Shown here piece by piece: positions 33,591 to 45,027 of a stretch of 64,000 bases of DNA. Every line of letters starts with the position of its first letter. Within the stretch, counting starts at the first letter, position 1. The stretch covers positions 248,001 through 312,000 of the forward strand of contig JACEFZ010017841.1 in assembly GCA_014155875.1 (NCBI GenBank), read 5' to 3'. The translations under genes were made by a program, and so were the position numbers. The notes beneath the pieces are model-generated. The model was not told the origin of the DNA and did no database searches. It saw only the letters and a list, made by a program, of their open reading frames with translations. The stretch comes from Cepaea nemoralis (taxonomy: Eukaryota > Mollusca > Gastropoda > Stylommatophora > Helicidae).

Positions 33591-36500
33591 GGGTTCCAAA
33601 TGTTGCTGTATGTAGCCGAGGCGCGGTGTTGGGGTGAGCGCCCAACATTGCTCAAATACCTCAATGGCTCGTGAATACATAACCTATGCAGCAAAAGTCC
33701 AACTCCTGGCCTTCACGTGGCGGACCTGTTTAAACTAACAGGAGAAGGGGCGACGGCGAGTCTCTGGCGCCGGAAAATAACCAGTATGCTCTAGATGTGT
33801 ATGCACGTACATGCATGCGCAGACAGGTTGTGTGCGCGCGTACACATCTACACTCGAGTGAGACCACAGTCTGCTCTAGCAAAGAAAGGTGCTGAAGACG
33901 GAGGCAACCAGCCAAGAGGCGCACCACAGAAATCAGGATGCCACGCAATCACGCAAAATGGAATATGTCGACTACTGCTAATCGTTATGGTGCTCGCCCT
34001 GCTTTGGACCCCCAGGCAGGTGCAGTGCCGGGCCCTATGTCTCGAAAGGGTCCAACCCCAACTACTGGAGGTCCTTCTCAGATGTCCTGTGGAGCCAGGG
34101 GACATGAGAATAGGACGACTGGCCATACTAAACGAAGACTTAAAATAATGCACTGGAATGCGGAGGGAGTCAGCAACAAAAAAATAGAATTAGAAAAAAT
34201 CTTGGACCAAGAAAAAGTAAGCATATGTTGCTTGCAAGAAACTCACCTCAATGAAAATATAGCCTTCAAAATCAGAGGCTACCAGTGTTACCGATCTGAC
34301 CGAAAGAACAGGCGAAAAGGTGGGATACTGACCCTTGTAAGAAATAACATCATGGCTTCCCAAATCAAAGTCTACATGGAAGGGGCTGAGTATCAGACAC
34401 TTAAACTTAAGACAGGTAATACAGATCTACATCTGATCAATTACTACTGTCCAAGTGACCGCCCACAGGCACTGGACACTCTACCACTAAAAGAAAAAAT
34501 GATTGTGTGTGGCGATTTCAACAGCCACTCGCAGAGCTGGGGCTATGATCACATGGACCAGAGAGGAGAGAGACTGGAAGACTGGCAGGATGAGAATAGA
34601 TTCATGTTGATTAACAAGCCGTCCGACCCACATACTTTCTACTCGAGATCATGGCACTCTACAACTACACCTGACCTGGCTTTTCATTCACCAGACCTGG
34701 AGTGGAACATTACACGAACTGTTGGGAAACAACTTGGTGGCAGTGACCATCGGCCAGTCTTTCTAACCGTAGAAAATGAGCTTGTAAGTGAAAGCAGCAC
34801 CCTCTCGAGGTGGAACTACAAGAAAGCAGACTGGGCAATGTACAAGCATCGCACCAGCATACTGGTTAGAAACCTGAACACTGAGAAAGACATAAATAAA
34901 GTAGTTGAAGAGTTTGGGAAATGCATACTACAGGCAGCGCGAGAAACAGTACCAAGAGGAGCCCGTAAACAATATAAACCCTACTGGAGTAGTGAACTGG
35001 AACAGTTGCATAATGATGTTGAAGTGTGTAGAAAGCAAGCAGAGGCCACACCCAGCCAAGAGCACCACAATAAATTCCAGCATGCAAAAGCCAAATTTCA
35101 AAGGGCCAAGCTGCAGGCTAGACGGAAAAGCTGGCAGGAGAAAACAGAGTCTCTGAACTTTGAAAGAGACACAAGGAAATTGTGGAAGCTAATAAAACAG
35201 CTTAATGACGAGGGCACAGGGAGAAACTCAAAAATTGCACTACATAAAGATGGAAAAATCTTAACAAGAAAGCAAGCAGCTGACCATTTTGCGGACTCGT
35301 TCGCACAAGATAGCAATATCAAAATTAGTCCAGAGAAACAACAAGAGATTCGAGAGAAACGACAACATACAGGACAGAAGGAAATAGTACATGAGGTTCT
35401 GGAGGCACCCATCACAATCAGCGAACTGGAGCTAGCCATATCAAAACTGAAAATGAGAAAGTCACCAGGAGCTGATGGTATCTCCAATGAAATGATCAGG
35501 AACCTAGGAACAGAGGCCAAAACAAAGCTGTTGCAGATCTTCAATAACAGCTGGACCTTAGGCAGTGTTCCACAAGCCTGGAGAGAAGCAATCATGATAC
35601 CCCTCCTAAAATCAGGGAAAGATGGTTCCATTGCCTCTAGCTACAGACCAATTAGCCTCACCAGCTGTCTCTGCAAAACACTGGAGCGCATCATCAATCA
35701 CAGACTGCAGTGGTACATTGAAAGTAAAAACATCCTTGTGCCACAGCAGGCTGGCTTTAGGCAGTGCTACTCTACGGAAGATCAGACAACCTACCTCTCT
35801 CAAGAAATTGAGGATGCATTCCAAGAGAAGAAGCTGGTGCTTGCGGCATGGATAGATCTGAAGAAAGCCTTTGACAAAGTCTGGAAAGAAGGTCTGATGA
35901 AGAAACTGAGAAACTGCAAAGTCAATGGAAGAATGTACAAATGGGTGAAAGCATACTTGCACAACAGAAGAGCCCGAGTACAGATAGACGGACTCAAGAG
36001 CAAGAAAGTACTACTGCGTCACGGTGTCCCCCAGGGCGGAGTCTTGTCCCCCACACTTTTTCTAATCTTCATCAATGATCTTGTTGCTCACCTACCGCAT
36101 GGAATTAAAGCGGCAATGTACGCCGATGACCTGGTTCTATGGAGCACAAATGAATATGCATCAGTGGCCACCAGATTGCTACAAAGAGCTGTAGATACAT
36201 TTGCTGCATGGGCAAATAGATGGTGTGTCAGCATAAACACTGACAAGTGCAGCACCACCCTATTTACCCTCTCTCCAAAACAAAAGGCAGGGATCATCCA
36301 GATAAATGGAACACCCCTAAGAGAAGATAAAGAACCAACATACCTTGGAGTAACATTTGATGGCAAGCTGACATGGAGAAAGCACATCAACAAAGCAGTA
36401 GCAAAAGCCAGAAGGAAAATAGCCATCCTGAGAAAGCTAAGTGGAACCACATGGGGAGCCAGTACGAAAATACTTAGCAAAGTTTACCAACAGAGCATAC

Positions 36501-37800
36501 GACCACACCTGGAATATGGGTCAACTGCGTGGTGTTCAGCATCAAATACCACACTACAAGAGCTGGACAAGGTGCAAAATCAAGCACTTAGAGTCACCAC
36601 AGGAGGGATGAGATCAACCCCTATAGTGGAAATGGAGAAGATGGGGAGGACACAGGCACTGAGTGAGCGCAGAGATACGAAAACGCTAATACAAGCAGAA
36701 AAGTTCCTCAGCTTGCCAGGCCACCCTATGAAGAACAGATTTGAAAACCTAGCTATGGGGCGGTTGAAAAGAAGTAGTTTTATCCACCAGGCCAAACGAC
36801 TCTGCAGAGAAACCACTGATCTGCCCACAGTTGGTATCCCCCTAACAACTATTCCAGAGCGAACTCCATGGAAAGATGAGCATAGACTATCGTTACAAAT
36901 CCAGACAAAAGTGAGAGGAATATTTGACAAGGAAGAACAGAACAGTGTGCAGCGCAGAACAGCCACTCTCAGCTTCCTTGATGAAGAATACCCACAGGAC
37001 CTCTGGATCCGAGTCTACACAGATGGGTCAGCACAAAATGCTGTTCGAAATGGAGGAGCGGGAGTGTACATAGAATACCCAAATAATACTAGGGACACAG
37101 CCAGAGTACCGACAGGAAAGTACTGCCATAACTATGATGCCGAAATTGAGGCAATCAAGATAGCAACAGAGAAATTACTAAATAACAGCAATGGTACTCA
37201 ACCTGTGGTGCTACTAACAGATGCAAAATCAGTACTCGAGGCGCTCCTCTCTGGGAAATTGCCAGTACTAAGGACACTACTTTCTGAACTTAGCAGTCAG
37301 CATAAAGGTCACCATACAGTGGATACCATCCCACTGTGGAGTACCCGGAAACGACAGAGCTGATCAATTGGCTAAGGAAGGAGCCAAAGAGGAACAGCCT
37401 GATGTGCCCGTTACATACCACCAAAAGAAAAGAATGATCAAATCAGTCAGAAAGCCACCAAAACCTGCTCAAGATGACTACCACATTATGGACAGACCAG
37501 AACAAGTCATTATTCTGCGCCTCAGAACAGGACACAATAGATTACGCAACCACATGTATACAACATTCAAGATTGGTGAAACAGCCATGTGCACATGTGG
37601 ATTGGCGTCGCAGACAGCAGAGCACATACTCCAAGACTGCCCAAAATATAACATATCTAGGCAAACCTTCTGGCCTAGAGAGACGACAGTGGAAGATAAA
37701 CTCTATGGACCACTGTGTGAACTGAAAAAAAAACAGTTCAATTCATGCAAGAGACGACATTGCAGATATAGACATATTTCAAGCGAACGAAAGAAGAAGA
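33591..37800 (+). mobile_element. Full-length I/Nimb-like LINE with 11-bp TSD
   Basis: ATATATCTCAT at 33580-33590 and 37801-37811 brackets a 4,210-bp element. It starts GGGTTCCAAATGTTGCTG, has a 5' leader of about 350 bases, one long ORF (endonuclease, reverse transcriptase, RNase H, cysteine-containing tail) and ends in GAACGAAAGAAGAAGA. Only two small indels disturb the ORF near the 3' end. No separate gag-like ORF1 was recognised. RNase H presence points to the I superfamily; Nimb is my best guess because that clade is known from snails. Confidence 0.85.
33938..37363 (+). CDS. LINE ORF: endonuclease, reverse transcriptase, RNase H
   Basis: 1,141 codons. Residues 68-285 form an endonuclease/exonuclease/phosphatase-fold nuclease (MHWNAEG, LQETHL, CGDFNSHSQSWG, GGSDHRPVF) that nicks the target DNA. 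Residues 495-800 form reverse transcriptase (MRKSPGADGISNEM, YRPISLTSCLCKTLERI, HGVPQGGVLSPTLF, AAMYADDLVLW; YADD near 728). Residues 1020-1120 form RNase H with acidic residues in YTDGSA, AEIEAI and TDAKS. The frame ends prematurely because of an extra A near 37303; the same protein continues in another frame to 37740. The start at 33938 is the first ATG in frame; the first 65 residues lack a known fold. Confidence 0.9.
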   Translation: MPRNHAKWNMSTTANRYGARPALDPQAGAVPGPMSRKGPTPTTGGPSQMSCGARGHENRTTGHTKRRLKIMHWNAEGVSNKKIELEKILDQEKVSICCLQETHLNENIAFKIRGYQCYRSDRKNRRKGGILTLVRNNIMASQIKVYMEGAEYQTLKLKTGNTDLHLINYYCPSDRPQALDTLPLKEKMIVCGDFNSHSQSWGYDHMDQRGERLEDWQDENRFMLINKPSDPHTFYSRSWHSTTTPDLAFHSPDLEWNITRTVGKQLGGSDHRPVFLTVENELVSESSTLSRWNYKKADWAMYKHRTSILVRNLNTEKDINKVVEEFGKCILQAARETVPRGARKQYKPYWSSELEQLHNDVEVCRKQAEATPSQEHHNKFQHAKAKFQRAKLQARRKSWQEKTESLNFERDTRKLWKLIKQLNDEGTGRNSKIALHKDGKILTRKQAADHFADSFAQDSNIKISPEKQQEIREKRQHTGQKEIVHEVLEAPITISELELAISKLKMRKSPGADGISNEMIRNLGTEAKTKLLQIFNNSWTLGSVPQAWREAIMIPLLKSGKDGSIASSYRPISLTSCLCKTLERIINHRLQWYIESKNILVPQQAGFRQCYSTEDQTTYLSQEIEDAFQEKKLVLAAWIDLKKAFDKVWKEGLMKKLRNCKVNGRMYKWVKAYLHNRRARVQIDGLKSKKVLLRHGVPQGGVLSPTLFLIFINDLVAHLPHGIKAAMYADDLVLWSTNEYASVATRLLQRAVDTFAAWANRWCVSINTDKCSTTLFTLSPKQKAGIIQINGTPLREDKEPTYLGVTFDGKLTWRKHINKAVAKARRKIAILRKLSGTTWGASTKILSKVYQQSIRPHLEYGSTAWCSASNTTLQELDKVQNQALRVTTGGMRSTPIVEMEKMGRTQALSERRDTKTLIQAEKFLSLPGHPMKNRFENLAMGRLKRSSFIHQAKRLCRETTDLPTVGIPLTTIPERTPWKDEHRLSLQIQTKVRGIFDKEEQNSVQRRTATLSFLDEEYPQDLWIRVYTDGSAQNAVRNGGAGVYIEYPNNTRDTARVPTGKYCHNYDAEIEAIKIATEKLLNNSNGTQPVVLLTDAKSVLEALLSGKLPVLRTLLSELSSQHKGHHTVDTIPLWSTRKRQS

Positions 37801-37826
37801 ATATATCTCATATAAACAAACTTTAA
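37310..37826 (+). pseudogene. LINE ORF 3' continuation after frameshift
   Basis: Continues the polyprotein: PSHCGVPGNDRADQLAKEGA (RNase H end), RTGHNRLRNHMYTTFKIG, and MCTCGLASQTAEHILQDCP, a C-x-C-x7-H-x4-C knuckle typical of I-like LINE tails. A nine-A run at 37725-37733 shifts the last codons; other copies have a shorter run. The 28640-29500 copy shows one base fewer at the upstream shift (CATAAGG instead of CATAAAGG). Confidence 0.85.
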
Positions 37827-37995
37827 AATCTGCTGTAAAATCTCCAGAACAAAAATTTTTTTGTTGGGTGGACATAATGATAAGGTTATATACTAAATTT
37901 CATAATTTCTCAATTGGTTACTGAGATATTGATGTTTATATTGCGGCAAACAAATGTGGACATACTATATGTCTTCTATCCTGCATTGGTTACAA

Positions 37996-38950
37996 GTAGG
38001 GCTGCGGAAGTTAACGATTAATTAATCGATTAATCATTAATTTTTATTAACGATTAATTTTTTTTTGTTAACGATTAATTGAAAACTTTTCTCCCATCAC
38101 TTCACAAATGAACCGAAAGTCTAAAAGTAACAAAATGGCAGCGGAGAAATATAAACAAATGTCCGATCAAATGGACGATTACATGAACATTTTGGTTTTA
38201 AAGTATTGAATGATGGATATTTGAAAATGCTGAAAGGTTTATTGCGTTCATTGTGATAAATAGTTTGCCTATCATGGTTCTAACACCTCGCTTACTTTTT
38301 TTTTTTTTTTTAGCATATCCTTTTACAGGACTTAGCTGTCAACACCAGCATCTTTCAGCTGTATGTTGATCTCTTGGCAAGATTACGCTCAGTAGTTTCC
38401 TCGCTTACTTACCACCTCCAAAACAAACATCCACTACAGTATCAGAAACTTCACCTGAGACGGTCTATTGCAGCATCGTCACCTGCTTCGAAGCAGGCTA
38501 CTGTGAGTCACTTTTGTCGTTTGTCCGATCGTCCAGTGAGTGCTGCATTACAACATGATATTCAAGTATCATTTGCAAACTGGATTGCTAGTAGTGGCAG
38601 ACCAATATCATTCGTAGATGACGAAGGCCTTCAACAAGTATTACGCACAACATTGCAAAATGCTGAATATAAGCTACCTTCCCACCACACTATTGACAAA
38701 CTGTTGACTGCTAAGTATAACAGCAAGATTCATAATGTTAAAGAATCTGTGAAAAACGCAAAGGGAATTGCGTTAACATCTGATGTTTGGACATCTCTAG
38801 GTAACAAAAGCTATTGTGGAATTACTGGCTATTGAATTGCCGATGCCTGGAAATTGAAAAATGTTGTTCTTGAATGCGTGAATGTTGTTGAAGGTCATTA
38901 TTCTGACTTGCACTGAGTCACCATTGTGAATATGATAACAACTTGAAACC
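37996..38950 (+). pseudogene. hAT transposon with ZBED-like transposase fragment
   Basis: The left end AGGGCTGCGGAAGTTAACGA followed by repeated CGATTAAT motifs is typical of hAT elements with ZBED-type transposases. An open frame to 38835 encodes LTYHLQNKHPLQYQKLH (end of a BED finger), FANWIASSGRPISFVDDEG, LPSHHTIDKLL and ALTSDVWTSLGNKSYCGIT (first catalytic Asp region), then a stop and a decayed continuation (IADAWKLKNVVLE). The C-terminal dimerisation region and right end are absent. Confidence 0.75.
38308..38398 (-). mobile_element. SINE3 fragment inside hAT
   Basis: Antisense SINE3 tail (GTCCTGTAAAAGGATATGC) replaces the expected BED zinc-finger coding sequence just upstream of LTYHLQNKH, thereby breaking the transposase 5' end. 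Confidence 0.6.
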
Positions 38951-40250
38951 AATTTATGTGTATACATAAATTGTTTCACTTATCCCATCGTTTTATCAGT
39001 CCTCTCAAACCGGCTGCGTAGAACTGCGTGCTCTGTTTTTTAAACCACGTTTTCACTTCACATTCAACTTTGGCGTCATTCGATAAATGTCTCCCGCCAA
39101 GGTAGGTTTTTAGAGGACAAAAAAAGGTGGAAATCGCTAGGGGCTAAGTCGGTGCTGTAAGGTGGATGTCCCAAAACTTCCCACGGGGTTGTAAGGTGGA
39201 TGTCCCAGAACTTCCACGGGGCTGTAAGGTGGATGTTCCAGAACTTCCCACCTTAGTTGGTTAATTTTCTCCTGAGTTAATCGAGCCGTATGTGGTCTGG
39301 CATGAAGAAGCAACACTCCTCTAGGCAGCAGTCCTGGACGCTTTCTTCGAATGCATCACGAAGCATCGATAGAATCTTCACAGTACGATTCAGAATTCAC
39401 ATTGTCACATTTCTTCTTGAAATTGGTTGAAAGTCACTCCTTGACAATCCCTGAACACTGTGCAAGCATAACCTTCCCTGCTGATGGCGTAACCTTGAAT
39501 TTTTGGACACAAGGCGAAGAAGGATGTTTCCATTGCATTGAAGCACGCTTTGATTCGGGCTGGTAGTGATGCACCATGATTCGTCCCCAGTAACAATCCT
39601 GTTCAGCATGTCTTCTCCTTCATCTTCGTATCGACAGAGATGATGCAAGGACAGGCCAAATCGGTTCATTTTGTGTTCCTCCTTCAATTGTCTGGGTACC
39701 CACCTTGAGCACACTTTCTTAAATTTCAATCGATCATGCATTATGCTGTATGCTGAACCACGTGAGCACCCTATTGCAGATGCTACGAGTCTATCGTTAC
39801 TCGCCTGTCACCTCTAATCATCTCCTCCATCTGCTACACGGATGCTTCTGTTGCAATCTCAACAGGACGACCAGATCGGATTTCATCAACAATTTTAGAG
39901 CGTCCTTGAGAAAATGTTTCTACCCAGCTATGCACCGCTTTACGTGACAAACATTTGTCAGCATAAACAGGAAGCATTTCCTTATGAATGTCCTTTGCAG
40001 GCAGTCCTTTTGCCCCCCCCCCCCACACACACAAACACACACACACACACACACACACAACAGCACGTTGCTCTTTGGTTGTACACTCCGCAAGTACAGT
40101 CGCCATTTTGTTTGTGCACAGCGCATGCGCATGAGACACCTAGTGCCACCTGACGAACGGGAATATAAAGTTCGATGCTGCTTTCACCTAATGACACCTG
40201 TAGAAAACACCAACTACATTTACCTGCCATCCCAGAGAATTGTGTGACTT
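38951..40250 (-). pseudogene. Mariner transposon, antisense, decayed
   Basis: Minus-strand pieces in order: MATVLAECTTKEQRAV, KGLPAKDIHKEMLPVYADKC, HSWVETFSQGRSKI (helix-turn-helix), CSRWVPRQLKEEHK, NRIVTGDESW (catalytic TGDE block), then a C-terminal part with LLLH and HSLSLAPSDFHLF-like traces at 39060-39330. A (CA)n run at 40023-40060 has replaced part of the first helix-turn-helix. A 35-bp piece is triplicated near 39150-39250. Frameshifts abound. Confidence 0.8.
40010..40062. repeat. Poly-C plus (CA)n microsatellite in mariner
   Basis: C run at 40013-40024, then about 18 CA units; it lies in the transposase region between EQRAV and KGLPAKD. Confidence 0.9.
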
Positions 40251-41012
40251 ATATATTGACTCGCCCTCGTAGATACGGTTAATGTACACAGTGAAGAATT
40301 GGGGCTAGGTTTATATTGTAAGAGGACAGAGATTATGATCGTTACTAGGAAGAAAGAAATATCACAATGTGATATACGGGTAAATGGTGTCAATCGGTAC
40401 ATATTTCTCAGGACAGTTTATGACATCTGATGGGAAGTGCCTTGAAGATATTAGAACAAGAATCGCTATGTTAAAGGTAGCCTTTTGCAAGGAAACACAT
40501 TGACCAATAAAAAGATGTCATTTGCAACGAGAAAAGGGGTTTGAACTGCTACATAGAACCCTATACTTTTGTATGGATGTGAAGCGTGGGTAAGGAGCAG
40601 ACAAGCTAAAAAGAAGAAAAAAAACATCTAATGGCAGTGGAAATATGGTTTCTGAGGAAAATACAAAGTACAGTCGAGTCCACTTAAGTCGAACTCGCAT
40701 AAGTAGAATTTCGCTTACGTCGACGTTACTGGCTTAGTCCCGGCCATTCCATTATCATTCTTTATCATTGTATAAAAAGTCATGATAAGTCGAATTCGGT
40801 TAACTCGAATGTTCGGATTAGTCGAACATAAACACGAATACCAACTATAGAAGTGTTCATGTTTAAGTCGAACTGTTCATTTCACACCAAAAAATTGTTT
40901 CGCGAAAGAATTATTTTTAGTCAGCCCGGAGAACAACAATCTCGCACATACGATATCTCGCTACATGTCAACAAGTTACATAAATAAACACATGTATTAT
41001 TGTTTGGCGCTC

Positions 41013-44000
41013 TGTGACATGATGGATCAGAACCCCACATTCCCAGTCCAACACATTCATAAAAGTACTTTAAGTCTGAGCGGAAACCATTCCAGATAGA
41101 AGGGCTATTCTTAGAATCGTAGGTTCCAGAACGCGGTGAGGTAGGGCAGCGGTATGCGCCTGTCTTTTCATTGGCTAATTGTGACAGCCCACGCTATTCA
41201 CTGGGCCACATTTGAATATCTGGGAGTTTGAAGCGGGATTCCATCAGGAGCAGTCGCAATTTGTGATGTGGGGACCCATAATGCCCTGAAAGATTCTATA
41301 ATATATTGTTCTCTGGAATAACAGGTACCACTTTAAAACATACTTTAATGTTGTGGTTATACCTAGTGAACGAAAGAGAAGAATATAAGAGTCTTTTATA
41401 AATAAAATGTGAAAGTGAAAACAGAACTTCTGTGCGCCAGTATTCTGAATACTGCTTCTTCAACCTGTCAGGTCTTCTACGCTGTATACTCCAAGTGCAT
41501 ATCATCTCTCTGTTGTGACTGGTTGCGTATGCTTGATGATTGTATAGTACACTCAATGCAAATTCGCAAACCCCTTGTGCATTCTTAATGCCAAGGATGA
41601 CTCATTCTTAACCGGACTGTACATTGCTCTTGCGAGTTAACATTTGGCATTCTGAATTGGAATGTGTGATGTAAACATGTACAAGTTCCTTGTAAATGCT
41701 GAGAATGTTGGAGGAGTGAATTGGTGATTTGATAGGTAGCCTCTCACATTAGTAGAAGGAAAGATGCTTCAATATCCATATGTAAGCAGGACGTGTATGG
41801 CACGCCAGAGTTGCAAAGTTCCTGTGATGCCTGGTGGCTAAATTACGCTCAGGAGAATTAATATAATTTCTCTCTGAAAGTATTACACTTGTACCTCTCC
41901 TGTTGGTTGGTTCATATAAACTAGTTCCTAACAGGACAATAGGTTATCTTAGTTGGCTGAATATAATGTATGGCTCATGCAAATTTACAAGGACTAAACA
42001 TGTTTTCCCCATATGTGCTTGGTGCATATGTGAACAATTGCTTATGCAATTGAGCTTCTGTTACCTACTGTGGTAGATATGGACATTACTCAGTGGGGAA
42101 AGAGCACATGGTGATGATAATGTACATGTGAGCCAAGTCAGGTCTGAAAGGGGTGTCTGGCATTGCTGTGGGTGTATATGGAATAGGACATTCATGCACC
42201 ACCATCACAACCATTGGAAGTGATGTTTGGGCTGCTAATTGGGTAAATGCCATTAGTTAATACATAATGCATATTGTAATACTGCATAATGCAGTTGTAA
42301 ATGCCTATTTTCCATTTCCCTCACCATGCTTGTTCATGTGCTGATTCACAATGCCTGTCCCATGTTGCTATGTCACAATGCTCGCTCATGATGCCTGCCT
42401 TATAGTGCTTGCTGTACTGTGTCTGGTCCTCCTTGTGCCCAGGTCTACTGTGGTTCAAACATGGTGGAACTTAGACCACATAAATGCTTGTAATTGTGTA
42501 GGCTACCCCTGTTAAAGTAAATAGGCATGTGAGTACCACAGATAAGGGTGAATAATGAAACCATGTCACCCACAGTACATCACAGTGAAATTCACTACAT
42601 CATCAACTAGGAGAGGTGTGTTTGGTCAACATCCTCCCTTTCCTCCCCATCTCCATCTGTGTATGTTAATGTATGATAACATCATCTTTTAACAAATGCA
42701 AAGAGATGTTGTGCCATTTTTGTATATTGACAGAGAACAAGAGGATGGTGGAGAGGCCTTTCATATATCATCTGGGACAACTAACCAGTAGTCCCTAAAT
42801 CCAGAACCAACTCCCTATAAGTACCCTAGGGAAAATCACAGATGACCACAAGCTGAATTGCCAGCTTACGTGGAAAGTCCCGTATCTAAAGCCCACTGTG
42901 TGGACTTCATAAAAGGTGGAAAAGTGTCCTAGTGGCACGAAATGGAATATTGCTTGGATAGCAAATCCATTACATGGAAAGTCCGAATCGAAAGCTCACT
43001 GTGTGGATGTCATCTTGCAGGACTGCATACTTCTGGGTTCCGGAAGAACAGCCTATGGTGAACGGAAGGCCCAAATATACGGACGTGAGGTCTAAGCAGC
43101 CATGTGCAGGGACGTGACGATTCCTTGGGTGAGGCCAAGTACAGAGGCGCTCATGTATCGGCTCTTGCAATTATGGAAGCCTCCCTTGGATGCTGGTGGA
43201 ATGCCCATGGTCCTGCCCCTGCCTTTCCCTTGAGGGCTGACACAGGATATTTGGGCTGTTTCTATATGGACCCAGCTGGGATGGGGGATAACACCTACAA
43301 CAGTGAGAGTCAAACGTCCTAAGAAACCCCTGGGAAGGTAACCCCGTGAGTCAACAAAATAGCCCCGAAGAAGTCGGATGTCGTTCGGCCTAAACGGGCC
43401 GCTAAGAACGCAGCTCTGCTGTAAACAGGCACAACGCAATCACATCCGAAAAAAAACTCCGGATGAACGAAGAAGAAGAAGAAGAATTGCCAGCCTTTAA
43501 ACATGTGCCCCAAATGGAATACTTATTCATTTTCCAAGAATTCCAAAATACAGGAATGTCTTGGAGGATTTAATCTCAGCTCCAACCGCTGAATGTCAAA
43601 GGGAGAGGAATAGTTCTGAAGACTTCAATGATTAGAAGTATAGTGACTCTTATAATGATCCTGACAGTGATCATAATTATCAGAATCATCTGAGAACGAA
43701 AACAACAAGTCTCTGGTAGTTAACCCCATTCAAGAAGACTGGTGAAATGACTAGTGCAATGGATTGTTTGGCTAGGACTTGTCTTGGTTAATCTCCAGCC
43801 TGGTGCTCACACAGTGTATAAGAATGAAGACTTGAAGAGTAAGTGAGGTGGACTAGATATGTGAGGTCCCCAGTGACAGTTTTCACAGACAGTCTGGTCA
43901 ACAGGGAGATTCAGTACCTTGTCATCACCACCAATTCTGTTCTCAAGAGGAAATGATCTGCCATGGGACTTATTACAGGAAATCTGCTACCTGGACCTTT

Positions 44001-45027
44001 TCCAACCTCAATTGCTGAGGATAACAGGGTGCAAACGGATCCAGAACAGTAGTTCCCTCCTTAAGTTTCCCATAAATAGGATTTTCATGAAAACTTCCCA
44101 GAGACAGAGACTGATGATAAATACAGAGAATCAGTGTTGTAGTTGGAGAGGAGGAGGAGGAGAGTTTATTGATTGGGGTGGAGTAATGGGAGGGGGTGTA
44201 TCATGTTTATCTACATGCATGTGTGACATATTTTGTACATTTTATATGTATTTGTTGAAGTGTTAACATGCCAGGAGATGAAACAATGGTCATCACTCGA
44301 CTCACCATCAGCTCAATAAAGTGTATTTAATGAATCAGTATTTTAAGTACAAGTCTCGAGAGAATGTCTTGTACAGTTGCTGTCAAGTATTGTCTCTGGT
44401 GACTGTCTTAAGTTACTGTGGTTGGTTACAAATATTGTGAAAAGTCCTGTATAGATGTTGTCAAGTATCTAATGATGTATGTCTTATACAAGGGTTGGTG
44501 TAAACATTTCCTTGTGAATGTATGTTCCACTTTTGTCAAGAACCTGTCATGTAGACGTCTTGTTCAACAGATGTTATGTACAGTTATTGTTGAGTTTGTC
44601 TATTAATATTGAGTCCTAAAGTCTAAAGTCATTGGACAACTGATATAGGTCACTTTTGACACAAACAAAATAAATAAGGGAAGATCTAATGTGACGGACG
44701 AATAGCACACTGGCAACATTATAATGAGTGAATTGGATCCTCAGTTGTACAGGGGCGAAGAGTCCAGATCTCCTTTTGGTCTTAAGGGAACCTTTTTCTT
44801 CTTATATACATTTCTGTGTAGATACATAGTAGTCTCACAGTGGGGGTTCAGAGCCAAGGGAAAAATGGTTCTCCAAAAGGGTTATTGCGGGAATGATTAT
44901 CTCATTTGAGAGACCTCTAGACAAAAACGTGCAAAATCATATCCTTTATCTTGTCTATTTATTATTCAAGATATATTTCCAGAGAACACTATCAATTAGG
45001 TCCTCTGTCTCAATCGAACATGTCACA
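41013..45027. mobile_element. 5' LTR of a large LTR retroelement (contains SINE4)
   Basis: Begins TGTGACATG and ends CATGTCACA, a perfect 9-bp inverted terminal repeat with TG...CA ends. It matches 48093-51469 throughout except for a 629-bp SINE4 insertion. Without that it is about 3.39 kb, unusually long for an animal LTR. Polyadenylation-like AATAAA signals (for example near 44317) are shared by both LTRs. No coding potential was recognised. Confidence 0.8.
42866..43483 (+). mobile_element. SINE4, complete copy with empty-site proof
   Basis: Bounded by GAATTGCCAGC at 42855-42865 and 43484-43494. The 3' LTR has that motif once at 49926-49936 with continuous flanks, so the empty site is known. 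The 618-bp element has a 5' part with two related blocks (GTGGAAAGTCC ... ACTGTGTGGA, at 42870 and 42975), the shared SINE4 body, and a GAACGAAGAAGAAGAAGAA tail like that of the full-length LINE. Confidence 0.9.

Noticed and set aside
43919..44266. Gene conserved between the two LTRs (also at 50454-50708)
   Set aside because: The frame is conserved only because the LTRs are copies; its N-terminal part is closed in the other LTR and it has no known domain.
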